Assembly (NCBI GenBank): GCA_037140715.1
Contig: JBAXDX010000094.1
Span: forward strand, 1-11,117
From: JAUZPB01 sp037140715
Lineage (GTDB): Bacteria > Bacteroidota > Ignavibacteria > Ignavibacteriales > SURF-24
Length of the DNA: 11,117 nt
Direction: 5' to 3'
Below are positions 1-6,839 of this stretch, piece after piece. Each line of letters begins with the position of its first letter. Positions within the stretch are counted from its first letter, which is position 1. The position numbers were made by a program, and so were the translations under genes. The notes below the pieces were generated by a model. That model did not search any database, had not been told where the DNA came from, and was given only the letters and a program-made list of their open reading frames with translations.

Positions 1-560
1 CATTTTTGCATCAAATTACAGATGTCGGACTATAAACCACGTTGCTCCATTTGTAAAATAATATAAAATTATAACATTATCAGCCTTTGCTACTTTATAA
101 AAACTTTGTTTGCTTTTATCTTAACTGAAATTACAATCATCTGAAATATTTTTAGTTACAATGCTTACAACTCTCTCAGCTCCGGTATAATCCTTTCCGA
201 AACAAAACTTAATCCAGTTTAGACTATTGCTCTTTATAACAATTACTCCGCCATCCCGCTGATTAATAAAAGAATGTTCAAAATTCCCTGACATAGTGTT
301 TGTTATTCTGGAAGACTTGTCCAGTAGTCCAGCGCAATAGCTGGCAAATTTATTAGCGATGGGGAGCATTTATCCAATAATTTCTAAAATTATTTGATAT
401 TATTACCTTTTTTGAAGTAAGTTTCAAACTAATCTTATTAATTTAGATGGTCGAACTTTCCCGTTCATCCGTTAAACATTTACCTGGATAAGCCGCAGGT
501 TATTATAAAAGAAAATTATTTGTGAATTACTTGAAAATTAATGAAACAGGCTCTCCTGAT
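1..560. other. AT-rich left flank, largely without recognisable genes
   Basis: This stretch is strongly AT-rich and has no convincing gene apart from the doubtful minus-strand ORF at 121-369. The only small structure noticed near the following gene is a 5-bp inverted repeat, ACCTG at 482-486 with CAGGT at 496-500 and a 9-nt loop. It is too short to call a terminator or operator. No convincing promoter was found for the gene at 561; an A/T-rich TTATTATAAAAG stretch at about 500-511 could contribute a -10 region, but there is no matching -35 element. Confidence 0.5.
121..369 (-). CDS. Small hypothetical ORF, 82 residues, possibly a gene remnant
   Basis: I do not recognise this protein. The ATG at 369 is immediately preceded by an in-frame stop (TAA-ATG), so the frame cannot extend upstream. 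A purine-rich AAAAAAGG lies about 35 nt upstream, too far to be its ribosome binding site, and only a weak GGAT sits close to the start. In favour of coding: codon choice (AGA, GGA, ATT, GAT) resembles the neighbouring genes, and the middle of the product (SFINQRDGGVIVIKS) looks like a folded alpha/beta segment rather than random translation. There is no signal peptide or membrane segment. It points away from the gene at 561. It may be a real orphan gene, a degraded 3' fragment of a longer gene, or chance. Confidence 0.3.
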   Translation of the reverse strand: MLPIANKFASYCAGLLDKSSRITNTMSGNFEHSFINQRDGGVIVIKSNSLNWIKFCFGKDYTGAERVVSIVTKNISDDCNFS

Positions 561-1964
561 ATGAATTTTAAGGAGCAGCTTCTGCAATACAGAATCTTTA
601 AAATAGCAGGGGACACAGCCGACAGGCTGAACCTGAAGGTTTATGTAGTTGGCGGCTTTGTGCGCGATATAATACTTGGACGCGCGAGATGCGAAGCGGA
701 TTTCCTTGTCGTGGGAAGCGGAACTGATTATGCGGCGGCGCTGGCTAAAGAACTTAATATTAAAAGAATTTCTGTCTTCAGGAACTTCGGTACGGCTCAT
801 TTTAAGACTGATGAACTGGATTTGGAATTTGTCGGAGCACGCAGGGAGTCTTATGACCGCCAGAGTCGCAAACCCATAGTTGAAGACGGCACTTTTGAGG
901 ATGATATCTGCAGGCGCGATTTTACTATTAACACGCTTGCAGTTTCTATTAATGGCGAAAGCTTTGGAACGTTGTCTGACATGTTTAACGGCTTTAATGA
1001 TATTAAACTCAGACTTATTAAAACTCCGCTTGACCCGCTTATTACCTTCAACGATGATCCGCTCAGGATAATGAGGGCGATAAGATTTTCTGCCCAGCTT
1101 GATTTCCATGTGGATGAATCGGTAAAGAAAGCTGCAAGGGAGTTGCGCGGGAGGCTGAGTATCATTTCTCAGGAGCGGATTTCAGATGAGTTTATGAAAA
1201 TCCTTTTGAGTCCGAAGCCTTCCGTAGGTTTAAAGTTGCTTTATGAAACGTCCGTTATGGAAATCATCTTTCCCGAAGTAACGAACCTTGCGGGAGTGGA
1301 GCAGAGGAAGGATTTCCACCATAAGGATGTTTTTCTTCATACATGCATGGTAGTGGACAACATATCGGAGGTTACGGATAATGTCTGGCTGAGGTTTGCC
1401 GCATTAACGCACGACATAGCCAAACCTATGACCAAGAGATTCGTTGAGGGAACGGGCTGGACTTTCCACGGGCACGAAGATATGGGTGCCCGAATGCTTG
1501 ATGCGATATTTAACAGGATGAAACTTCCGCTTGGTAATCTGGAGTATGTCAGGAAACTCGTGAGGCTTCATCTGCGCCCGATAGCTTTGGTAGATGAAGA
1601 GGTTACCGATTCGGCTATCAGGAGGTTAATTGTTTCGGCAGGCGAGCATCTTGAAGATTTGATTGCATTGTGCAGGGCTGATATTACAAGTAAAAATCAT
1701 CAGAAGGTAAGCCGCTATCTCTCGAACTACGAAAAAGTAATGGCAAAGGTGCGTGAGGTAGAGGAAAAGGACAGGCTCAGGGCATTTCAGTCGCCTGTAA
1801 GGGGCACGGAGATAATGAGTATCTTTAATATCCCGCCCTGTAAACGGGTAGGCGAAATTAAAAGCGCCATTGAGGAAGCTATTCTCGATGGGAAGATAGG
1901 CAATAATTATGATGAAGCTTATGCTTATCTTATGAATACAATTAAAAAAGAGTTTTTGCTTTAA
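561..1964 (+). CDS. cca: tRNA nucleotidyltransferase (CCA-adding / poly(A) polymerase family) with HD domain
   Basis: The predicted role is template-independent addition of nucleotides (CCA) to tRNA 3' ends in the cytoplasm. Residue numbers count from ATG 561 (467 aa). The head domain has VVGGFVRD at about 29-36, the catalytic carboxylate motif as E45-A46-D47 followed by VVGSG, EFVGARRESY at 89-98, RRDFTIN at 118-124 and DDPLRIMRAIRF at 165-176, all family hallmarks. An HD phosphohydrolase-type domain follows, with H260 and the H284-D285 pair (LTHDIAKP), then WTFHGHE. The C-terminal part (HLRPIALVDEEVTDSA, ADITSKN) matches the long HD-bearing form found in Bacteroidota relatives. A GTG at 522 would add 13 residues. 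I prefer ATG 561 because homologues typically begin a few residues before the IFKI helix, but neither start has a good Shine-Dalgarno. The first catalytic Asp is replaced by Glu. The gene is separated from the export locus by about 200 bp. Poly(A) polymerase activity cannot be excluded by sequence. Confidence 0.93.
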   Translation: MNFKEQLLQYRIFKIAGDTADRLNLKVYVVGGFVRDIILGRARCEADFLVVGSGTDYAAALAKELNIKRISVFRNFGTAHFKTDELDLEFVGARRESYDRQSRKPIVEDGTFEDDICRRDFTINTLAVSINGESFGTLSDMFNGFNDIKLRLIKTPLDPLITFNDDPLRIMRAIRFSAQLDFHVDESVKKAARELRGRLSIISQERISDEFMKILLSPKPSVGLKLLYETSVMEIIFPEVTNLAGVEQRKDFHHKDVFLHTCMVVDNISEVTDNVWLRFAALTHDIAKPMTKRFVEGTGWTFHGHEDMGARMLDAIFNRMKLPLGNLEYVRKLVRLHLRPIALVDEEVTDSAIRRLIVSAGEHLEDLIALCRADITSKNHQKVSRYLSNYEKVMAKVREVEEKDRLRAFQSPVRGTEIMSIFNIPPCKRVGEIKSAIEEAILDGKIGNNYDEAYAYLMNTIKKEFLL

Positions 1965-2068
1965 CTTTTATTCTAAATTAAACCTTCTCTTAGCTGTGTC
2001 TCTCTAACGTTTCGGTTCTTCCGGATGGGCTTTTGTCTGAGAAGAAATGTTTTTTCTGAAATTAATTT

Positions 2069-2076
2069 TAATTTTG
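2069..2076 (+). promoter_or_regulatory. Possible Bacteroidota-type -7 promoter box
   Basis: TAATTTTG matches the TAnnTTTG -7 consensus of the Bacteroidota primary sigma factor. The matching -33 TTTG box is poor: only AATG is seen around 2046-2049, at about the right distance. If real, transcription would begin near 2083, upstream of the inverted repeat at 2098-2121, and would drive the export locus. Such boxes also occur by chance in AT-rich DNA. Confidence 0.28.
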
Positions 2077-2097
2077 TGTAACTTTTTAATAAATAAG

Positions 2098-2121
2098 CGC
2101 GTCAAAACTTTCCATGACGCG
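2098..2121. promoter_or_regulatory. GC-rich 7-bp inverted repeat upstream of the TolC-type gene
   Basis: CGCGTCA (2098-2104) and TGACGCG (2115-2121) form perfect inverted arms around a 10-nt A/T-rich spacer, in a region otherwise very poor in G+C. There is no T-run after it, so a terminator is unlikely. The size and position, 50 nt before the preferred start of the outer membrane protein, fit a repressor operator or a 5'-leader RNA hairpin controlling the exporter. No regulator gene lies in the window to pair with it. Confidence 0.4.
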
Positions 2122-2158
2122 AATCAATAGTTGAGGTTATAATTATGATATATTTTTC

Positions 2159-2165
2159 AAAGGAG
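2159..2165 (+). promoter_or_regulatory. Strong Shine-Dalgarno that fixes the TolC-type gene start
   Basis: AAAGGAG ends 6 nt before the ATG at 2172. It lies inside the nine-codon extension that would result from starting at the upstream ATG at 2145, which has no comparable site. This argues for 2172 as the true start and gives a cleaner signal peptide. Confidence 0.75.
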
Positions 2166-2171
2166 TTAAGA

Positions 2172-3521
2172 ATGCGCTTTCATTTATCGCTGATTGTTTT
2201 GTTAACTTTATCTGTAAATGCCCTGGCACAGAAAACTATCACTCTTGACCAGGCAGTTAAAATAGCATTACAGACAAATACAACCCTTCAGAAAACAACT
2301 TATGGATTACAAAGCAACAAAGCTTCAGTAAAAAGCTCTTATGGCGCTCTACTTCCGTCGCTTAGTGTGAATGGCGGGTGGAACTGGAACCGCTCAAGCG
2401 GTGTCGGCGGTGAGTATGTCAGCAGTAGCGGTGTATTGTCCACAATGCCTTCATCGCGCGACAGCAGGAGTTTTAGTCTCGGCTATGGTCTTAGCTGGAC
2501 GTTGTTTGATGGTCTCTCAAATTACAGGGCTGTCGACCAGAGTAAGAATGATCTTGAATCGGCAAAACAGAGCCTGAAACGCGTTAAGCAGGATATTGTT
2601 TTCAATACCACTTCCGGTTATTATGATGTTCTTAATGCTAAGCAGTTAGTTAAAGTCAGGGAAGAAGACCTTGAATATAATAAGAAAAATCTGGAGGTTA
2701 TTTCAGAGAGAAACGAGCTTGGTCTGGTAACTCTGGCAGATGTTTATGCTCAGCAGGTGAATGTCGGCAATTCAGAGCTGGCTCTTATTCAGACAGTAAA
2801 CAGTTTTGAAACACAGAAGAGCCAGTTGCTAAATTATCTTGGTCTTGATGTGTTCGAAGATGTAAATTTTGATGACGCATCGGCAAATGATACTTCAAAA
2901 ATCATAGAAGGCACAATGATACTTCAGGAAGCAAGTAACATGAGCCGGTTTGCCGGACAGGCAATGCAAAACAGATCTGATTATAAGAGCGCGGGATTCA
3001 GACTTCAGAGTGCGCAAAATGGTGTTGATATAGCAAAAAGCTCATATATGCCAAGGGTTTCTGCATCGAACTCTTTTTCTACTTCATCTGATGCACTTAG
3101 CGGTCTTAACGACAACAGGCAGTATGGTGTAAGCTTAAATATCAGTATGCCGATATTCAATGGCTGGTCAACTGACCGCAATGTTGAAATGGCTAAGGTA
3201 AATGTTCTTACACAGGAAGTAACTCTTACGGAAATGGAGCGTCAGATTAAGATGGACATAAAGAAAACTTGTCTTGATTTCCAGGCGGCTCAGAAACAGC
3301 TTGAAGTGAGCGGTAAGAGCGTCCGGTCGGCTCAGCAAAACAGGCAGATTGAACAGGAAAAGTACAACCTTGGTGCTGGTACATTTGTAAATCTTTTGCT
3401 TGCAAGCAGTAATTATACGCTTGCACTACAGAACTATATCAATACAAAGTTTCAGTTTTACAAGATGAAATCCCAGTTGGAATATTATATCGGAGTGCCG
3501 GACTATGAGAAATTTGAATAA
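2172..3521 (+). CDS. TolC-type outer membrane efflux protein
   Basis: Predicted outer membrane channel of a tripartite exporter, giving the inner membrane transporter and periplasmic adaptor an exit across the outer membrane. Numbering is from ATG 2172 (449 aa). A Sec signal peptide spans 1-19 with a hydrophobic core LSLIVLLTL and cleavage after ALA, leaving Gln20. The mature protein begins with the family's typical TLDQAVKIALQTN helix. Two repeats of the outer membrane efflux domain follow. Each has a beta strand with an aromatic-Gly turn (SWTLFDG in the first half, MPIFNGW in the second) flanked by long heptad-like helices, such as NDLESAKQSLKRVKQD. No lipobox Cys is present, unlike many TolC relatives. 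The length is normal for the family. It is the first gene of the exporter run, 26 nt ahead of the adaptor gene. Substrate specificity cannot be inferred. Confidence 0.93.
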   Translation: MRFHLSLIVLLTLSVNALAQKTITLDQAVKIALQTNTTLQKTTYGLQSNKASVKSSYGALLPSLSVNGGWNWNRSSGVGGEYVSSSGVLSTMPSSRDSRSFSLGYGLSWTLFDGLSNYRAVDQSKNDLESAKQSLKRVKQDIVFNTTSGYYDVLNAKQLVKVREEDLEYNKKNLEVISERNELGLVTLADVYAQQVNVGNSELALIQTVNSFETQKSQLLNYLGLDVFEDVNFDDASANDTSKIIEGTMILQEASNMSRFAGQAMQNRSDYKSAGFRLQSAQNGVDIAKSSYMPRVSASNSFSTSSDALSGLNDNRQYGVSLNISMPIFNGWSTDRNVEMAKVNVLTQEVTLTEMERQIKMDIKKTCLDFQAAQKQLEVSGKSVRSAQQNRQIEQEKYNLGAGTFVNLLLASSNYTLALQNYINTKFQFYKMKSQLEYYIGVPDYEKFE

Positions 3522-3547
3522 AAAAATAAAGCAGGGAGATCAGAGTA

Positions 3548-4846
3548 ATGGCAAATGAAATTAAAAAGAAATCGAGGAAAAAACTCTATATATTCAGCGG
3601 TGCCGGTTTAGCACTGGTTGTATTGGTTTTATTAATCGTCTTTAACGGTAACAAGGAACAGATAGTTCAGGTTACACTGGAGACTGTACAGAAAAGAACG
3701 ATAACACAGAAGGTCTCAGCCACAGGTAAAATTAATCCGGAGTATAAAGTTGTTATTACACCGGAAGTTACCGGCGAAATTGTAGAGCTTCCGGTTAAGG
3801 AAGGTGATAATGTTAAAAAAGGAGAGCTTTTAATTAAGATTAAACCTGATACATACGTAGCTGCACGCGACAGGGCGGTGGCAAACCTTGATCAGGTTAA
3901 ATCCGGCATGAACAGAAGCAAAGCCGTATTCGACAGGGTTAAGTCCGAATATGACAGAGTCCAGGGATTATATGCCAAAAAACTTTCCAGTGATTCAGAA
4001 ATGGAACAGGCAAAGTCTAATTATCTTTCCGCAAAGAGCGATGTTGAATCGCAACAGGCGATGGTTCAGCAGATGACAGCGGCATTAAAGGAAGCAAATG
4101 AGAATCTTTATAAGACAACTATCTATTCCCCGATGAACGGCACTATCAGTCAGTTAAATGTTGAACTGGGCGAAAGGGTGTTAGGCAGCGGATTCAGTCA
4201 GGGTACAGACATTATGACCGTAGCCGATCTGTCAAAAATGGAAGCTGACGTAGAGGTTGATGAAAATGATGTAGTGCTGATATCAGTCGGCGATACTGCC
4301 AAAATACAGATAGATGCTTTCCAGAACAGAGAGTTTAATGGTATTGTTTATCAGATAGGCAACAGCGCAAAGACGACTTCCGCAGGCACACAGCAGGAAG
4401 TGGTTAACTTTGAAATTAAGATCAGAATCGTTGACGCTGACAAAACTATCCGCCCCGGTATGTCGTGCAACTCAGATATCTTAACTGAAACAAAGGCGGA
4501 CGTAATTTCCGTACCTATCCAGAGTGTGACGGTAAGAGGTGCGGTAACTCCTGAAGAAGAGAAGAAAGATGATGCAGATGATGTGGCGGTTCAGGCAAAG
4601 ACTACGGTTAAAAAGGATAATAAACCCAAAGAAGTTGTCTTCCTGGTGGAGAATAACAAGGCGAAGATGGCTGAAGTAAAAACGGGCATCAGCGATGATA
4701 ACTATATCGAAATTATCAGTGGCTTAAAGGGGAACGAAAAGGTTGTAAGCGGCCCGTATAAAGCTGTCTCAAGGGAACTTAGCGACAAGATGAACGTAAA
4801 GTCAGAGAAGGACGGTAAGAAAACCGTCAAGGAAAGCAATAAATAG
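3548..4846 (+). CDS. MacA/HlyD-type periplasmic adaptor (membrane fusion protein)
   Basis: Predicted periplasmic adaptor linking the inner membrane permeases to the TolC-type channel. It is 432 aa. One N-terminal membrane anchor lies at about 13-32 after a Lys/Arg-rich cytoplasmic start. The first half of the lipoyl-like domain is at about 60-100 (GEIVELPVKEGDNVKKGELL), then an alpha-hairpin coiled coil at about 103-188, the second lipoyl half (YSPMNGTISQLNVELGERV, 193-211) and a beta-barrel/membrane-proximal region. The hairpin tip has R137, L141 and S148, exactly the R-x3-L-x6-S spacing known for adaptor-TolC contact. An Asp/Glu/Lys-rich low-complexity segment at about 335-361 interrupts the C-terminal domain, and the tail is also Lys-rich. 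The start is supported by AGGGAG at 3533-3538, 9 nt upstream. The ATPase gene follows after 20 nt, consistent with one operon. Confidence 0.94.
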   Translation: MANEIKKKSRKKLYIFSGAGLALVVLVLLIVFNGNKEQIVQVTLETVQKRTITQKVSATGKINPEYKVVITPEVTGEIVELPVKEGDNVKKGELLIKIKPDTYVAARDRAVANLDQVKSGMNRSKAVFDRVKSEYDRVQGLYAKKLSSDSEMEQAKSNYLSAKSDVESQQAMVQQMTAALKEANENLYKTTIYSPMNGTISQLNVELGERVLGSGFSQGTDIMTVADLSKMEADVEVDENDVVLISVGDTAKIQIDAFQNREFNGIVYQIGNSAKTTSAGTQQEVVNFEIKIRIVDADKTIRPGMSCNSDILTETKADVISVPIQSVTVRGAVTPEEEKKDDADDVAVQAKTTVKKDNKPKEVVFLVENNKAKMAEVKTGISDDNYIEIISGLKGNEKVVSGPYKAVSRELSDKMNVKSEKDGKKTVKESNK

Positions 4847-4866
4847 TAAAGTAACGGCGGATAAAA

Positions 4867-5592
4867 ATGAATAATATAATTAATATAGAACATATTGCGA
4901 AGATTTATCAGGTTGGTGCCGAAGAAGTCAGAGCATTAAGCGATGTTTCTCTCAGAATTGACAGGAATGAATATGTCGCAATAATGGGACCATCGGGGTC
5001 AGGCAAATCAACACTTATGAATATGCTTGGTTGTCTTGATACACCGACCAGCGGTAAGTATGACTTTAATGGAATTAATGTAAACCGGATGAAAGATAAT
5101 GACCTGGCGAGAATCAGAAATAAAGAAATAGGTTTTGTTTTCCAGACGTTTAATCTTCTGTCCCGTTCGGATGCTCTTCATAATGTGGAACTGCCTCTTG
5201 TCTATGCGGGAGTTAATATGTCAGAAAGAAAAGACCGTGCCCGCGAAGCTTTAGCAAGCGTTGGGCTGGGCGACAGAATCCATCATAAGCCGAATGAACT
5301 TTCAGGCGGTCAGAGGCAGAGAGTTGCTATTGCAAGGGCGCTTGTTACAAAACCGTCTATCATCCTTGCAGATGAACCCACGGGTAATTTAGATTCAAAA
5401 ACAGGCGAAGATATCATGACTTTGTTTAATGATATTTATTTGAAAGGCAACACTATTATTCTTGTAACGCATGAAGAGTATATAGCGGAACATGCTGCAA
5501 GGGTTATAAAAATTAAAGACGGACTAATTGAGCATGATGGACCCGTATTAAACAGATATATTCCCAATGGAAGAAAAATTCTAACAAGTTAG
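4867..5592 (+). CDS. ABC transporter ATPase, LolD/MacB type
   Basis: Cytoplasmic nucleotide-binding subunit that should power the neighbouring MacB/FtsX-type permeases. All ABC motifs are intact in 241 aa: Walker A GPSGSGKST at 41-49, Q-loop Q93 (FQTFNLL), signature LSGGQ at 145-149, Walker B IILADE at 165-170 with catalytic Glu170, D-loop at about 174-177 and H-loop His202. The phrases DEPTGNLDS and the LSRSDALHNVELPL stretch are typical of the LolD/MacB/FtsE clade. Unlike E. coli MacB, where ATPase and membrane domain are fused, this gene encodes the ATPase alone. A CGGCGGA at 4855-4861 lies 5 nt before the ATG. The first permease follows after 11 nt. It is the only ATPase in the window, so it probably serves all four permeases, unless others are supplied from elsewhere. 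Confidence 0.96.
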   Translation: MNNIINIEHIAKIYQVGAEEVRALSDVSLRIDRNEYVAIMGPSGSGKSTLMNMLGCLDTPTSGKYDFNGINVNRMKDNDLARIRNKEIGFVFQTFNLLSRSDALHNVELPLVYAGVNMSERKDRAREALASVGLGDRIHHKPNELSGGQRQRVAIARALVTKPSIILADEPTGNLDSKTGEDIMTLFNDIYLKGNTIILVTHEEYIAEHAARVIKIKDGLIEHDGPVLNRYIPNGRKILTS

Positions 5593-5603
5593 AGCTTATC
5601 AAT

Positions 5604-6839
5604 ATGAAAAACTTCCTGTTTGAATTAAGAGAAGGTCTGGCAATTTCATTCCGTGCCATAAAATCTAACAAAATACGCTCGGTTCTTACTGCCACAGGTA
5701 TTTTTATAGGCATTGTCTCCGTAGTTCTTATGTCGGTAGCGATAAAAGGAATTAATACATCATTCCAAAACGGCATTAGTGCTCTCGGCGCGGATAATTT
5801 ATATATAGACAAATTCAAATGGTTCAACGATGACCAGTTTTGGAAGACAAGAAATCGTAAAAATATAACGATTCAGGAGTATGAGAGGTACAGAACACAG
5901 GCAAAGCTTCCGCTTGCAGTCGCCCCGACAGTATGGACGGTTCAGACAGCAAAAAATGGCGGGCTTACAACAGAAGGTACATTAATGACGGGCACAACAA
6001 ATGAATATCTTGCCACTACTAACTTTACATTCAGCGAAGGCCGGTTTTTCAATGAAATAGAAAGTAAAGGCGCAAGGAATGTTGTTGTACTGGGAAGTGA
6101 TGTCGCAAAAAATCTTTTCCTTAGAGAAAGTGCATTAGACCAATTTATTAAAATAAAAGGCGTAAAGTTTAAAGTGGTTGGAGTCCTTGCGGAACAGGGT
6201 AGCTTTATCATGGGCAACTTTAACCCGGATAAACAAATATATCTGCCTGTCGGCAATATATTTAAGTATTTCCAAAACTCAAACTTCCGAAGCGTTACCA
6301 TTACTGTCAGAGCCGTTAATACAAGTATGATTCAACAAACCATGGAAGAAGCTGAAAGTATAATGAGAAAGGTAAGAGGATTATCTTATAGCGAAGAGAA
6401 TGACTTCTCAATCAATCGTCAGGACGGGATGACTAAGCTTTATGACCAGACAGTAGGAGTTATCCAACTGGTTGGTTTGTTTATTACCGGTCTCTCGCTT
6501 TTTGTCGGCGCTATTGGAATTATGAATATCATGTTTGTCTCTGTTAAGGAGAGAACAAAAGAAATCGGAATCAGAAAGGCAATCGGCGCAAGAAGAAGAA
6601 CTATACTCGCACAGTTTATTACGGAAGCTGTAATAATTTGTATGACTGGCGGAATAGCGGGACTGATTGGAGCTGTTATTTTAAGCATAATAATTAACCG
6701 GTTCCTGCCTGTTTCTTTTCAGTATGAAGCTGTAATACTGGCAATTGGCATTTCATTTCTGACCGGAATCCTGTCGGGTTTCGCACCAGCATATACGGCC
6801 GCAAAGATGGACCCCGTTGAAGCCCTGAGGTACGAATAA
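5604..6839 (+). CDS. MacB-type ABC permease, type A, copy 1
   Basis: Inner membrane subunit of a MacB/LolC-like (FtsX family) ABC transporter, 411 aa. A cytoplasmic start is followed by TM1 at about 27-48, a large periplasmic MacB core domain (about 50-283), then TM2 (about 284-311), TM3 (about 333-364) and TM4 (about 375-398). The cytoplasmic loop SVKERTKEIGIRKAIGA (313-329) is the FtsX hallmark thought to couple to the ATPase, and the protein ends in DPVEALRYE. There is no nucleotide-binding domain. It is closest within the window to the gene at 8312: both share an LYxDKxxWF stretch, RNRKxIT, a TGTT motif and VKERTKEIG. The stop codon overlaps the next start by one base (TAATG), implying translational coupling with the type B permease. 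The substrate is unknown. MacB relatives export macrolides, peptides, lipoproteins or siderophores. Confidence 0.93.
   Translation: MKNFLFELREGLAISFRAIKSNKIRSVLTATGIFIGIVSVVLMSVAIKGINTSFQNGISALGADNLYIDKFKWFNDDQFWKTRNRKNITIQEYERYRTQAKLPLAVAPTVWTVQTAKNGGLTTEGTLMTGTTNEYLATTNFTFSEGRFFNEIESKGARNVVVLGSDVAKNLFLRESALDQFIKIKGVKFKVVGVLAEQGSFIMGNFNPDKQIYLPVGNIFKYFQNSNFRSVTITVRAVNTSMIQQTMEEAESIMRKVRGLSYSEENDFSINRQDGMTKLYDQTVGVIQLVGLFITGLSLFVGAIGIMNIMFVSVKERTKEIGIRKAIGARRRTILAQFITEAVIICMTGGIAGLIGAVILSIIINRFLPVSFQYEAVILAIGISFLTGILSGFAPAYTAAKMDPVEALRYE

Larger units (their letters stand above)
1965..2171. other. Intergenic region between cca and the export locus
   Basis: This AT-rich gap separates the nucleotidyltransferase from the exporter and is the natural place for the exporter promoter. 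It holds a weak A/T hairpin at 2040-2057 (7-bp stem with one G-U pair, 4-nt loop), a possible promoter box at 2069-2076, and a GC-rich inverted repeat at 2098-2121. No clear intrinsic terminator (GC stem followed by a T-run) is visible after the cca stop codon. Confidence 0.5.

Noticed and set aside
516..1109. Long open frame (197 codons) on the minus strand inside the nucleotidyltransferase gene
   Set aside because: It is antisense to a gene with unmistakable family motifs, and its product is Lys/Arg-rich without recognisable domains; it is a reading-frame shadow.
4811..4828. GACGGT/ACCGTC inverted repeat as a terminator between adaptor and ATPase
   Set aside because: It lies inside the adaptor coding sequence with a Lys-rich reading, has no T-run, and the ATPase gene follows closely with its own ribosome binding site.
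6489..6583. Recent gene conversion between the two type A permeases, suggested by highly similar DNA here and at about 9210-9304
   Set aside because: About 13 of some 94 positions differ, mostly at third codon positions, as expected from strong protein conservation of the FtsX loop; no sharp boundary is seen.
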